Assembly: GCA_013205335.1 (NCBI GenBank) | Contig: JABMNB010000499.1 | Location: 1 to 17,211, forward strand | DNA: 17,211 nucleotides | Direction: 5' to 3' | DNA from: Rhodospirillales bacterium | GTDB lineage: Bacteria > Pseudomonadota > Alphaproteobacteria > Reyranellales > Reyranellaceae | Shown here: piece by piece, positions 7,261-13,749 of the stretch | Layout of the letters: each line of letters begins with the position of its first letter | Numbering within the stretch: position 1 is the stretch's first letter | Notes under the pieces: generated by a model | Seen by the model: only the letters and a program-made list of their open reading frames with translations | Told to the model about the DNA's origin: nothing | The model's database searches: none | Position numbers and translations under genes: made by a program

Positions 7261-7285
7261 TCCTCTCCCCCGCAGGGGGAGAGGA
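7261..7285. repeat. Perfect 11-bp palindrome in the Rieske/membrane-protein gap
   Basis: TCCTCTCCCCC (7261-7271) and GGGGGAGAGGA (7275-7285) are exact reverse complements around GCA. The hairpin lies 15 nt after the Rieske stop and 16 nt before the next ATG. There is no following T-run, so it is not a canonical intrinsic terminator. Similar CCTCTCCCC-N-GGGGAGAGG palindromes are common intergenic repeats in proteobacteria (from memory). It could end, stabilise or attenuate the transcript. Confidence 0.7.
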
Positions 7286-7301
7286 GTCTGAAAGAGAGTA
7301 G

Positions 7302-7709
7302 ATGACCACCAGCCCGACCGCGCGTGTCTCGCTGATGCTCAGTGTCATCCTGTTCGCCGCGAGCCTGACGCAGGAGGCGTTCTGCGTCTCCGGCATCTGC
7401 TCGGACTGGCCGGGCTGGAGCATCCTGCTGTTTGGTGCGCTGGGTCACGCGAGCTGGTTCGCCAACCCGCTGCTCGGCGTCTCGTGGCTCGCCACGCTGT
7501 TCAGCCGTCGCCTGCCGGCATTCATCCTTGCGCTGGCCGCGCTGGCGCTGGCGGGATCGTTCCTGTTCGAGACGGCGGTGATCACCAACGAGGCCGGCAT
7601 GTCGAACCCCGTGACCGGTCTGCGCGAAGGCTACTGGCTGTGGCTCGCCAGCATGGCGATGGCGTCACTCGCCGCCTTCTTCGCCCGCAAGATGCCCGTG
7701 AAGCTCTGA
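7302..7709 (+). CDS. Small integral membrane protein of unknown function
   Basis: A 135-residue hydrophobic protein with about four transmembrane segments, at roughly residues 8-22, 40-66 (possibly with a re-entrant turn), 71-88 and 110-127. Two cysteines, C28 and C33 (CVSGIC), lie in the first loop beside a Trp-rich stretch, and the C-terminus is basic (ARKMPVKL). I do not recognise a named family. Supported as a gene by its composition and by the purine-rich GAAAGAGAG just upstream of the ATG. It is the last plus-strand gene before the convergent solute-binding protein gene and is separated from the Rieske gene by the palindrome at 7261-7285. Confidence 0.75.
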   Translation: MTTSPTARVSLMLSVILFAASLTQEAFCVSGICSDWPGWSILLFGALGHASWFANPLLGVSWLATLFSRRLPAFILALAALALAGSFLFETAVITNEAGMSNPVTGLREGYWLWLASMAMASLAAFFARKMPVKL

Positions 7710-7739
7710 GAAGAAGCCGTCGTCTCCGGGCGAGGGGCT

Positions 7740-7763
7740 GCCCGGCCCGCACCGGAGCCGGGC
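7740..7763. terminator. Possible bidirectional stem-loop between convergent genes
   Basis: GCCCGGC (7740-7746) and GCCGGGC (7757-7763) form a 7-bp GC stem with a 10-nt loop. It sits in the 96-nt gap between the convergent membrane-protein and solute-binding-protein stops. A smaller GTCCC/GGGAC stem lies at 7784-7796. Neither is followed by a T-run, so the terminator reading rests mainly on position. Confidence 0.35.
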
Positions 7764-7805
7764 GCCTCCCGTCACGATCTGCCGTCCCGCCGGGACTCGA
7801 CCGGG

Positions 7806-9371
7806 TTACTTCTTCTCCACGTTCCAGAATACGGTGATGGGTGACTCGATGTTGCCTGTCACGCCTTTGCGCCGTGCCATCGGCTGCAGGAACTGCCCGA
7901 GCGGGACGGTGACGCCTTCCTCGAGAATGCGCTTCTGGACCTGCTCGGCGATCTGGAACTGCTTCTTGGCATCGCCTTCACTCACGAAGGCCAGGCGCAG
8001 CTTCTCGATCTCGGGGTCGAGCGGCCAGCCGAACTGGGCGCGGTCGCCGCTCGCCTCGGCATAGTGGTTGTTGACCGGGTCGATCAGTAGCACCGCGGCG
8101 GCCGCCGTCATCGCGATGTTCCAGCCGCCCTGGGAAACCGGATCCTTCTTGGCCCGCCGGGCTACCAGCGTCTGCCAGTCCATCGACTGCATGTCGACCT
8201 TGAAACCGCCGCGCTCGAGCAGCGTCTTGGCGACCGGTGCGAGGTTGGTCAGGACGGCGAGGTCGGTCGACTGCAGCAGCACGATCGGCGTGCCGTCGGA
8301 GCCGGCCTCCTTCAGGATCTTCTTCGACTCATCGAAGCGCGATTCGAGAATGCCGTCGGTGCCGGCTGCGTTCTCGAGCGGGGTGCCGCAGCCGAACATG
8401 GCCTTGCAGACCTTGTAGTAGCGCGGATCGCCGATTACGGCCTGCAGGAAGTCCTTCTGGTTCAGGGCGATCATGGCGGCGCGCCGGTAACGCACATCGT
8501 TGAACGGCGGCTGTTTCCAGTTGAAGCGCAGGATGTAGGTCGAGCCGAGCTGGTCTGGAATGACGATCTCGACGTTCTTGTCCTTCTCGAGCACCGGCAG
8601 CAGGTCGTGCGAGGGCTGCTCGATCATGTCGATCTCGCCCTGCTGCAGGGCGTTGATCGCGGTCTGCGTGTCGGGGATCGACACCCACTCGACGCGGTCG
8701 ACCTTGGCGATCTTGCCGCCGGCCAGGCCCGAGGGCGGTTCGGCACGGGGCTTGTAGTCAGGATTGCGCAGGTAGACGACCTTCTCTCCGGGCTTCCACT
8801 CGTCCCTCTTGAAGATGAACGGGCCCGAGCCGGTCGTGTCGGAAATCTGCTGGGTCACGGGCGTCTCGGCAACACGTTTGGGCATGATGAAGAGGGGGAC
8901 CGAGGACGGCTTGGCGAGCGTCCTCAGCATCATGCCGTAGGGCTGCTTCAGGACGATCTGGAAGGTCCGGTCGTCGACCGCCTTCATCTCCTGTGTCTGC
9001 TTGCCCATGAGGCCGCCCAGCGTGTCCTTGTCGGTGAAGCGCTTGATCGACGGCAGCACGTCCGCCGTCGTGACCGGCTGTCCGTCATGCCACTTCAGCC
9101 CCTCGCGCAGCTTGAAGGTCCAGGTGAGCTGGTCGTCGCTCACCGTCCAGCTCTCGACCATCTGCGGTCGCGGCTCGAGCTTGGCGTCAAGAGCGAAGAG
9201 CGTATCGTAGATCATGTAGCCGTGGTTGCGGCCGATGTAGGCCGTGGTCCAGACCGGATCGATGATCTTGAGATCCGAGTGCATGACGACCTTCAGCGTC
9301 TTGCTGGGCTGGGCGTAGGCGGGCGTTGCGGCGAACAACGCAAGGGCAGCAAACAAAGCACGGCGCAGCAT
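7806..9371 (-). CDS. ABC transporter substrate-binding protein, family 5 (peptide/nickel type)
   Basis: A 521-residue periplasmic protein of the SBP_bac_5 (DppA/OppA-like) family, which captures di- or oligopeptides or similar ligands for an ABC importer. Residues 1-20 form a Sec signal peptide (MLRRALF, hydrophobic core, AYA|Q). Early mature segments such as WTFKLREGLKWHDGQPVTTADV are typical of the fold. ATG 9371 was chosen because a strong GAGGAGGT lies 7 nt upstream and the signal peptide begins there; an in-frame extension to 9422 would bury the signal. No permease or ATPase genes are in the window, so it is an orphan binding protein here. It sits 13 nt downstream of an M81 peptidase, and the shared operon suggests that both handle the same peptide-like compound. 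Confidence 0.93.
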   Translation of the reverse strand: MLRRALFAALALFAATPAYAQPSKTLKVVMHSDLKIIDPVWTTAYIGRNHGYMIYDTLFALDAKLEPRPQMVESWTVSDDQLTWTFKLREGLKWHDGQPVTTADVLPSIKRFTDKDTLGGLMGKQTQEMKAVDDRTFQIVLKQPYGMMLRTLAKPSSVPLFIMPKRVAETPVTQQISDTTGSGPFIFKRDEWKPGEKVVYLRNPDYKPRAEPPSGLAGGKIAKVDRVEWVSIPDTQTAINALQQGEIDMIEQPSHDLLPVLEKDKNVEIVIPDQLGSTYILRFNWKQPPFNDVRYRRAAMIALNQKDFLQAVIGDPRYYKVCKAMFGCGTPLENAAGTDGILESRFDESKKILKEAGSDGTPIVLLQSTDLAVLTNLAPVAKTLLERGGFKVDMQSMDWQTLVARRAKKDPVSQGGWNIAMTAAAAVLLIDPVNNHYAEASGDRAQFGWPLDPEIEKLRLAFVSEGDAKKQFQIAEQVQKRILEEGVTVPLGQFLQPMARRKGVTGNIESPITVFWNVEKK

Positions 9372-9378
9372 GACGACG

Positions 9379-9386
9379 ACCTCCTC
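9379..9386 (-). promoter_or_regulatory. Strong Shine-Dalgarno fused to the preceding stop codon
   Basis: The minus strand reads TGAGGAGGT across 9387-9379. TGA ends the M81 peptidase and GAGGAGGT is the ribosome site for the solute-binding protein, 7 nt before its ATG. It decides the start at 9371 and suggests re-initiation by the terminating ribosome. Confidence 0.8.
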
Positions 9387-10920
9387 AGCCTGCTTCGGGC
9401 GGGTTCCAGGTCGTCTCCTCATCGAGGGGATAGACCGGCCGCGGCAGCTTGGTCCAAGTGAAGTTCGCCAGGACCGGCGACGTCAAGCCCGGACAGTCGA
9501 TTTCGTAGATCTGTTCCGGCTTGAAGAATTCGTCAAAACCGCCGCGGAAGTGGCCGCGGCTCTTAACGACCACCGTGCGCGCCTGCGCAATGTCCAGGCC
9601 AAACATCTCGAACTGGCACGGGTCCATGCACTGGCAGCGGTTGCTGATGACGACGATCTGGATGCCGCCGAGGTCGAGCAGGGCGGACGGGCCCATGTCG
9701 GCGGAGACGTTCTTCAGCACGCCGCGGCGCCCGACATACTGGCCGTCGGAGAGCTTCACGACCTTGGCCTCGCAATCGAAAGGCAGGGAGAACTCCTGAT
9801 GCTCCTGCGTGTTGAAGGAGGCGTTGAAGATCGCGCCCTCCCCCAACTCGTGCGCCTTGGCGGCGAGGGCCGCGTCGTTGAACACGCCGAAGTACACGCC
9901 CTGCGCCCGGGCGGCCTTCAGTGCGCGCAGCAGAAAGGTGGTGTTGCCGCGGCCGCCGCCGCCGGGATTGTCGGCGACGTCGGCCAGGATAATGGGCTTG
10001 CGGCGGCGATCGCGGCCAATGGCGGTGGCATGCTGGACCGCGTCGGCCAGCGTCATCATCTCGCGCTTGAAGCGCTCCTTCATGCCCCAGGCGCGCCGGG
10101 CGATGTCGAGCGAGAGATCGGCGGCCGCCTTGCGGTTGCCGTTGCGTGCCGTGACGACGGCGGTGAGGCCGTTCTTGGGACTGTCGCTATAGGCGAAGCC
10201 CGCCATCACAGAGACGTTCAGGATATCGCCGCCCACCTTCGTCTGGCCGTAGTTGATCAGGTCGGCATAGGGGCCACGGGCGGTCAGCAGCGCGATCTGC
10301 GGCGGCACCAGCGGGATCTTCACCATCTCGACCGCCGTGCGCGTGCCCGTGAGCAGCTCGCGCATGTGCTTCGCGGCCTCGACGCCGCGTTCGTGGATGT
10401 CGGTATGGGGGTTCTCGAGATAGCCGACGAAGACGCTGAGATTGTCGGTCATGCGTCGCGAGACGTTGGCGTGCAGGTCGAACACCGAGACGATGGGCAC
10501 GTCGGGGCCGGCGACGCGGCGCAGCATCTCGAACAGGTCGCCATCCGGATCGTCGGTGCCCTGCGCCAGCGCGGCGCCGTGGCAGGAGACGAATATCGCG
10601 TCGACCGGCAGGACCGACTTCAGGCCGGTCTCGATCTCGGCCAGATAGGACTTGAAGAACTGCTCCTCGACCGGTCCGCCGGGCTGCGCCAGCGAAACGC
10701 GCAGCGGCACCGGGGTCCAGTTGCCGGTGCGATCCATCTCGGTGAAGAAGCCGGGCAGGTCGGGCATGGTGATCGACTTGCCCGAGCGCGCCTCGCTCAC
10801 GATGCGGTTGCCGCGGATGTCGACGTCCTGGTCGAAATCTTCGGCAGTCGTCACCGGCGCGAACCGGTTGCACTCGATGGCGAAGCCGAGAACGGCGATA
10901 CGCGGATTGTCCCTGGACAA
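9385..10920 (-). CDS. M81 family metallopeptidase (MlrC/DUF1485 family)
   Basis: A 511-residue protein of the MlrC family, zinc enzymes named for the last step of microcystin-LR breakdown; most members act on unknown peptide-like substrates. Visible family blocks are IAVLGFAIECNRFAP (8-22), VSVFDLHANVS (144-154, with the likely metal ligands D148 and H150), ENPHTDIHERG (169-179, H172/D174) and, near the C-terminus, VVVKSRGHFRGGF. At the N-terminus the usual HExN of better-known members is IECN, so one typical His is absent there. The start is TTG at 10920-10918 with GGAGG 5 nt upstream; the next in-frame Met lies beyond the conserved N-terminus. It is cytoplasmic, with no signal peptide. Flanked by an alpha/beta hydrolase and a peptide-type binding protein, consistent with uptake and hydrolysis of an amide or peptide compound. 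Confidence 0.92.
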   Translation of the reverse strand: MSRDNPRIAVLGFAIECNRFAPVTTAEDFDQDVDIRGNRIVSEARSGKSITMPDLPGFFTEMDRTGNWTPVPLRVSLAQPGGPVEEQFFKSYLAEIETGLKSVLPVDAIFVSCHGAALAQGTDDPDGDLFEMLRRVAGPDVPIVSVFDLHANVSRRMTDNLSVFVGYLENPHTDIHERGVEAAKHMRELLTGTRTAVEMVKIPLVPPQIALLTARGPYADLINYGQTKVGGDILNVSVMAGFAYSDSPKNGLTAVVTARNGNRKAAADLSLDIARRAWGMKERFKREMMTLADAVQHATAIGRDRRRKPIILADVADNPGGGGRGNTTFLLRALKAARAQGVYFGVFNDAALAAKAHELGEGAIFNASFNTQEHQEFSLPFDCEAKVVKLSDGQYVGRRGVLKNVSADMGPSALLDLGGIQIVVISNRCQCMDPCQFEMFGLDIAQARTVVVKSRGHFRGGFDEFFKPEQIYEIDCPGLTSPVLANFTWTKLPRPVYPLDEETTWNPPEAG

Positions 10921-10925
10921 AGTAG

Positions 10926-10930
10926 CCTCC
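10926..10930 (-). promoter_or_regulatory. Shine-Dalgarno that supports a TTG start and overlaps the upstream stop
   Basis: The minus strand reads TAGGAGG across 10932-10926. TAG ends the alpha/beta hydrolase and GGAGG lies 5 nt before the TTG of the M81 peptidase. Confidence 0.75.
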
Positions 10931-11766
10931 TAGAGCTGTCGCGCGAGGAACGCGTCGACCAGCTCGTTGAATCTAGCGGCCTGCTCGAAGTAGGGCGAGT
11001 GCCCGGCATCGGCAATCGTCTCTGCCTGGCCGCAGGGCAGGCTTGTCGCGATGGCGCTTGCCAGGAACGGCGGAAAGACCACGTCCTCGCCGCCGGCGAT
11101 CAGCAGGGTCGGCACGCGAAACGTCCTGACATCGGCCAGGGTGCGCGTCGCGGTGCGGCGCAAGCCCGCGCGCAGCTTGTCCTTGTCGAGTGTCCCCGCC
11201 ATCTCGTCGATGCTGCGATAGAGGAGATGCAGGGCAGGGAAACGCTCGGCCGCGCGCTCGCCGATCGCCGGATGGATGCCTCCGGCCATGCCTGCCGAGA
11301 GAATCGCCTCGGCCGCCGTCAGCCACGCGTCATAGTCAGTGCCGCCCGAGGGATCGCAGCCACGCCGGTCGAGCGTGCCCGAGGTCGAGCTGAGCACCAG
11401 CGCCTTCACGCGGTCCTGATGCGCCATCGCATATTCGAGCATGGTCCAGCCGCCCATCGACTGTGCGACGAGGCGCACGTCGGAAAAGCCCAGATGATCG
11501 ATCAGGGCGGCGAGGTCGCCGGGGTAGTCGGCCGGATCGACACCGCCGGCGACCGGGTCGGACGGCGCGAAGCCGCGATGGGCGAAGGTCACGCAAGTAT
11601 AGTGGGGGGCGAAGTGCGCCACCTGCTGCCACCAGCTCAGGTGATTGCCGCCCAGCCCGTGCGCAAAGATCAGCGCCGGTCCGCTGCCGCAGACTTCGTA
11701 ATGGATATTGCCGAACGGGCGCTTCAACCGCCCGCTGGTGCGGGACGGCGCGGCGTAGGAACTCAT
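10930..11766 (-). CDS. Alpha/beta hydrolase
   Basis: A 278-residue alpha/beta-hydrolase_1 (lipase/esterase/epoxide hydrolase-like) protein. HGLGGNHLSWW (36-46) forms the oxyanion region. S103 in AQSMGG is the nucleophile, D228 in GGEDVVFP the probable acid, and H256 in AGHSPYFE the base, so the triad is complete. FAHRGFAPSD (61-70) is the usual GxGxS-like loop after strand 4. There is no signal peptide. Start ATG 11766 is preceded by GGGAGAGG and lies 15 nt after the stop of the 185-residue gene. It ends in a TAG that overlaps the ribosome site of the M81 peptidase. It likely hydrolyses an ester, lactone or C-C bond in the same catabolic sequence as M81; the substrate is unknown. Confidence 0.92.
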   Translation of the reverse strand: MSSYAAPSRTSGRLKRPFGNIHYEVCGSGPALIFAHGLGGNHLSWWQQVAHFAPHYTCVTFAHRGFAPSDPVAGGVDPADYPGDLAALIDHLGFSDVRLVAQSMGGWTMLEYAMAHQDRVKALVLSSTSGTLDRRGCDPSGGTDYDAWLTAAEAILSAGMAGGIHPAIGERAAERFPALHLLYRSIDEMAGTLDKDKLRAGLRRTATRTLADVRTFRVPTLLIAGGEDVVFPPFLASAIATSLPCGQAETIADAGHSPYFEQAARFNELVDAFLARQL

Positions 11767-11781
11767 GCGAAGCCTCTCCCT

Positions 11782-12339
11782 CTAGAAGAGGATCAGCCTA
11801 GAGCCCACGATGCCGAGCGGCCAGCGTCCCGCTGCGAAGAGACGGAACTTGCTTTCGAAGGGCGAGCCTTCCTCGCCGGCAAGCCGCGCCACGGCGAGTT
11901 GATAGACCGTCTGCGAGGCCGCGCCGGCTGCGACATGGATCGAGGCCTTGGCCGCATCGCCCATGCGTCCTGCGGCCGTGGCCGCCTTGCCGTGCACCAG
12001 TTCGCCTGCATCGGTGGTAAGTTCCGTGAGAGCCGACCAAAGCACGGGCCCGGGATAGCGGGCCTCCGCGTGCGCCAGCAGCGCGCGTCGCAACGCCTCT
12101 TCGCGATCCCACCACACGGGCGACCAGTCAGGCCCCTTCAGAAACGCCTCCGCTTCCGGCCAGTCATGGGCGATGCCGGTGTCGAGCCCTTCGAAGCCGA
12201 GTGCCGTGGCGTAGGCCGTGGCATCCGCGCGGTCGCCGTCGGTCAGCGGCTCGCCGAGGGCCGCAAACCAGGACGCGGTGCGGACCTCTGCCGTTACCCG
12301 GTCGAGGACCATGCGAGGCAGGGCGAGGATCCGCGTCAC
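11782..12339 (-). CDS. Hypothetical protein, 185 residues
   Basis: No family recognised. The protein is soluble and rich in Ala, Trp and acidic residues, with short Trp-bearing blocks (EVRTASWFAAL, DWPEAEAFLKGPDWSPVWWDREE) and a C-terminal block, SKFRLFAAGRWPLGIVGSRLI, that looks conserved rather than random. The preferred start is GTG at 12339, because it overlaps the antitoxin stop as GTGA. The alternative is ATG 12312 (MVLDRVTAEV), which would leave a 23-nt gap. Neither has a good Shine-Dalgarno, so translational coupling is the simplest explanation. It ends 15 nt before the alpha/beta hydrolase. Its position links the toxin-antitoxin pair to the catabolic genes. Confidence 0.75.
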   Translation of the reverse strand: MTRILALPRMVLDRVTAEVRTASWFAALGEPLTDGDRADATAYATALGFEGLDTGIAHDWPEAEAFLKGPDWSPVWWDREEALRRALLAHAEARYPGPVLWSALTELTTDAGELVHGKAATAAGRMGDAAKASIHVAAGAASQTVYQLAVARLAGEEGSPFESKFRLFAAGRWPLGIVGSRLILF

Positions 12340-12557
12340 TTTGAAGATGCAGCTTTCCTCAACAGGGCAAGACCACGGGCCGCCTTGCCGCGTCCTCGCT
12401 CGGCCCGAAGGGCAAAGCGCGTCTCGGCATCTGCCTCGGCAATGGCGACGGTGGCCATTTCCTCGATGAGGCGGTTGACGCTCGTGCCCCGGCGCCGTGC
12501 CAAAGACTTGAGGCGAGCGTGCTTGTCATCGGGCAAGCGAAGAGTAAGAGCGCTCAT
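12336..12557 (-). CDS. Ribbon-helix-helix antitoxin (CopG/Arc-like)
   Basis: A 73-residue protein. The N-terminal ribbon MSALTLRLPDDKHARLKSLA is followed by ARRRGTSVNRLIEEMATVAIAE, the strand-helix-helix of RHH DNA-binding dimers. The basic C-terminal tail (RAERGRGKAARGLALLRKA) would be the toxin-binding part. Its ATG overlaps the stop of the PIN gene as ATGA, so antitoxin follows toxin, the reverse of the commonest order. It is expected to neutralise the PIN nuclease and, as a complex, repress its own promoter. Its own stop overlaps the next gene as GTGA. Confidence 0.85.
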   Translation of the reverse strand: MSALTLRLPDDKHARLKSLARRRGTSVNRLIEEMATVAIAEADAETRFALRAERGRGKAARGLALLRKAASSK

Positions 12558-12976
12558 CTTACGTGCTCCTTGATGAATTTCTCGGGCGTCATGGCAAACA
12601 GCTGAGGAAATCTAAGTTCCATCCGGCCGACATGGCGAACGTTTTTCGTCACGACGTGACTTGCGCCACCCGCCAAAGCGAGTTCGATCAGGTGATTGTC
12701 CGCCTCGTCGCGCAGATTCGGCCGCCAGCCGAAGTAGATACGCGTCCATTCACAGTGCGCCAGGAAGACATCCAAAAGTTCGCTGCTCTCCTTTGCGGAC
12801 AGCCGCGATCGCGTGAAGAGAGACTTGCGCCCGAGGACATCCTCGTACTCAGCCAACAATGTTGAACCCATCAGCGGCATTGCACGCTTCTGCAAGCATG
12901 CCGCGACGACGGCGCTCGACGCGCCGATCCCGAGGCAGGCTCCAACAAAGACGTTGGTGTCGACAACGATGATCAC
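12554..12976 (-). CDS. PIN-domain toxin (putative type II toxin-antitoxin ribonuclease)
   Basis: A 140-residue PIN-domain protein of the PIN_3/COG1569-like group (putative toxin-antitoxin toxin component, PIN family). IIVVDTNVFVGA carries the first acidic residue, D6. E43 in LLAEYEDVL is the second. RDEADNHLIELA holds D90 and D93. VVTKNVRH has N112 where many PIN proteins have Asp, as is usual in this subgroup. The four-acid Mg-dependent ribonuclease site is therefore essentially complete. The start is GTG 12976, with VVDTN immediately after; no Shine-Dalgarno is seen. The local DNA is more AT-rich than the neighbouring genes, and the gene pair may have been acquired horizontally. Confidence 0.87.
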   Translation of the reverse strand: MIIVVDTNVFVGACLGIGASSAVVAACLQKRAMPLMGSTLLAEYEDVLGRKSLFTRSRLSAKESSELLDVFLAHCEWTRIYFGWRPNLRDEADNHLIELALAGGASHVVTKNVRHVGRMELRFPQLFAMTPEKFIKEHVR

Positions 12977-12983
12977 AGATAAT

Positions 12984-13011
12984 TGGTAGCAAAAATGCCA
13001 CCATTCTACCA
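12984..13011. promoter_or_regulatory. Candidate toxin-antitoxin operator/promoter
   Basis: TGGTAG (12984-12989) and CTACCA (13006-13011) are exact inverted hexamers with centres 22 bp apart, two helical turns. On the minus strand 13008-13003 reads TAGAAT, a good -10 match, about 26 nt before the GTG of the PIN gene. No convincing -35 is seen. An RHH antitoxin commonly binds such paired sites, but the motif is short. Confidence 0.35.
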
Positions 13012-13030
13012 GTCGCCGGGAGGCGCGTGT

Positions 13031-13738
13031 TTACGCCGCCTGCCGCACCTCGGGCAGGGTGAGGCCGTACTTGGCGGTGACTTCGGAAGCGCGGGTCATG
13101 AAGTCGGCGCGCATCTCGTCGTTGGTGCGCTGCTTGATGTTCCACTTGCGGAAGATCTCGTTGTTGCGCGACTTCGAGCCGCCGAAGAAGGACGGCAGGT
13201 AGGGGAAGTACTCGTCGATCGCGGCCTGCAGCGAAGCCTTGCCCTCCGGCGTCTTGATCAACTCGGCGGTGAAGTCCTCGCCAAACTGCGCGTGGAAGCG
13301 CTCTTCCGGCATGGTCGCGCGCGCCAGGTTGCGCAGCGGATGGAAGGTGCAGTGGAGCAGGTCCTCGACCTGAAGGATCTCGGCCAGGTCGGCCAGTAGC
13401 TTGATGGCGACGAACTCCTGCCAGTTCTTGAGCGGAAACTCGAAGATCGAGAGCGGGCGCTTGCCGGTGCCCGGCACCATGCGCTCCTCGTCGATGCCCA
13501 TCTGCACGCCAAGCTGCTTGAAACGCACGTGGTGGCCGTACTCTTCCATGGCGACGCGACAGGTCAGCCACTTGGCGTAGGGCGTTGGCGCGTAGGCGAT
13601 GGCCGGTTCGTCGAATACCTGGGCGCCATAGAGCTCGTTCACGGCATGGCTGATGACCAGCTTGGCGACGGCCTCGCGGAACTCCTCGGGCGCGTCCTTC
13701 AGTTCCTCGACGGTCTTGACGATGATGGTCTGGGTCAT
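13031..13738 (-). CDS. PaaA-like diiron oxygenase (phenylacetic acid catabolic protein family)
   Basis: A 235-residue ferritin-like diiron protein of the family that includes the PaaA catalytic subunit of phenylacetyl-CoA epoxidase. Ligand pattern: E35 (NELYG), E66-Y-G-H69, D117 (LLADLAE) and E146-R-F-H149, i.e. two ExxH motifs with flanking carboxylates. By recall the match to E. coli PaaA runs through the end (KWNIKQRTNDEMRADF against TWKIKRFTNDELRQRF). The protein then stops at LTLPEV, without the roughly 70-residue C-terminal extension of PaaA. No PaaB, PaaC or PaaD gene is beside it. The start at ATG 13738 has GGAGAG fused to the SDR stop (TGAGGAGAG). Third gene after the reductase and SDR. 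It likely oxygenates a CoA thioester using the neighbouring reductase; substrate unknown. A PaaC-like scaffold role is less likely because all ligands are kept. Confidence 0.85.
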   Translation of the reverse strand: MTQTIIVKTVEELKDAPEEFREAVAKLVISHAVNELYGAQVFDEPAIAYAPTPYAKWLTCRVAMEEYGHHVRFKQLGVQMGIDEERMVPGTGKRPLSIFEFPLKNWQEFVAIKLLADLAEILQVEDLLHCTFHPLRNLARATMPEERFHAQFGEDFTAELIKTPEGKASLQAAIDEYFPYLPSFFGGSKSRNNEIFRKWNIKQRTNDEMRADFMTRASEVTAKYGLTLPEVRQAA

Positions 13739-13749
13739 GGTCGCTCTCC

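Noticed and set aside
9372..9422. An upstream in-frame start for the solute-binding protein
   Set aside because: It would place 17 residues before the signal peptide, whereas the strong GAGGAGGT points to 9371.
9370..12573. A plus-strand open frame of over 1000 codons across the M81, hydrolase, 185-residue and antitoxin genes
   Set aside because: It is the antisense shadow of four minus-strand genes, with no domain and a biased Arg/Gly/His/Gln composition.
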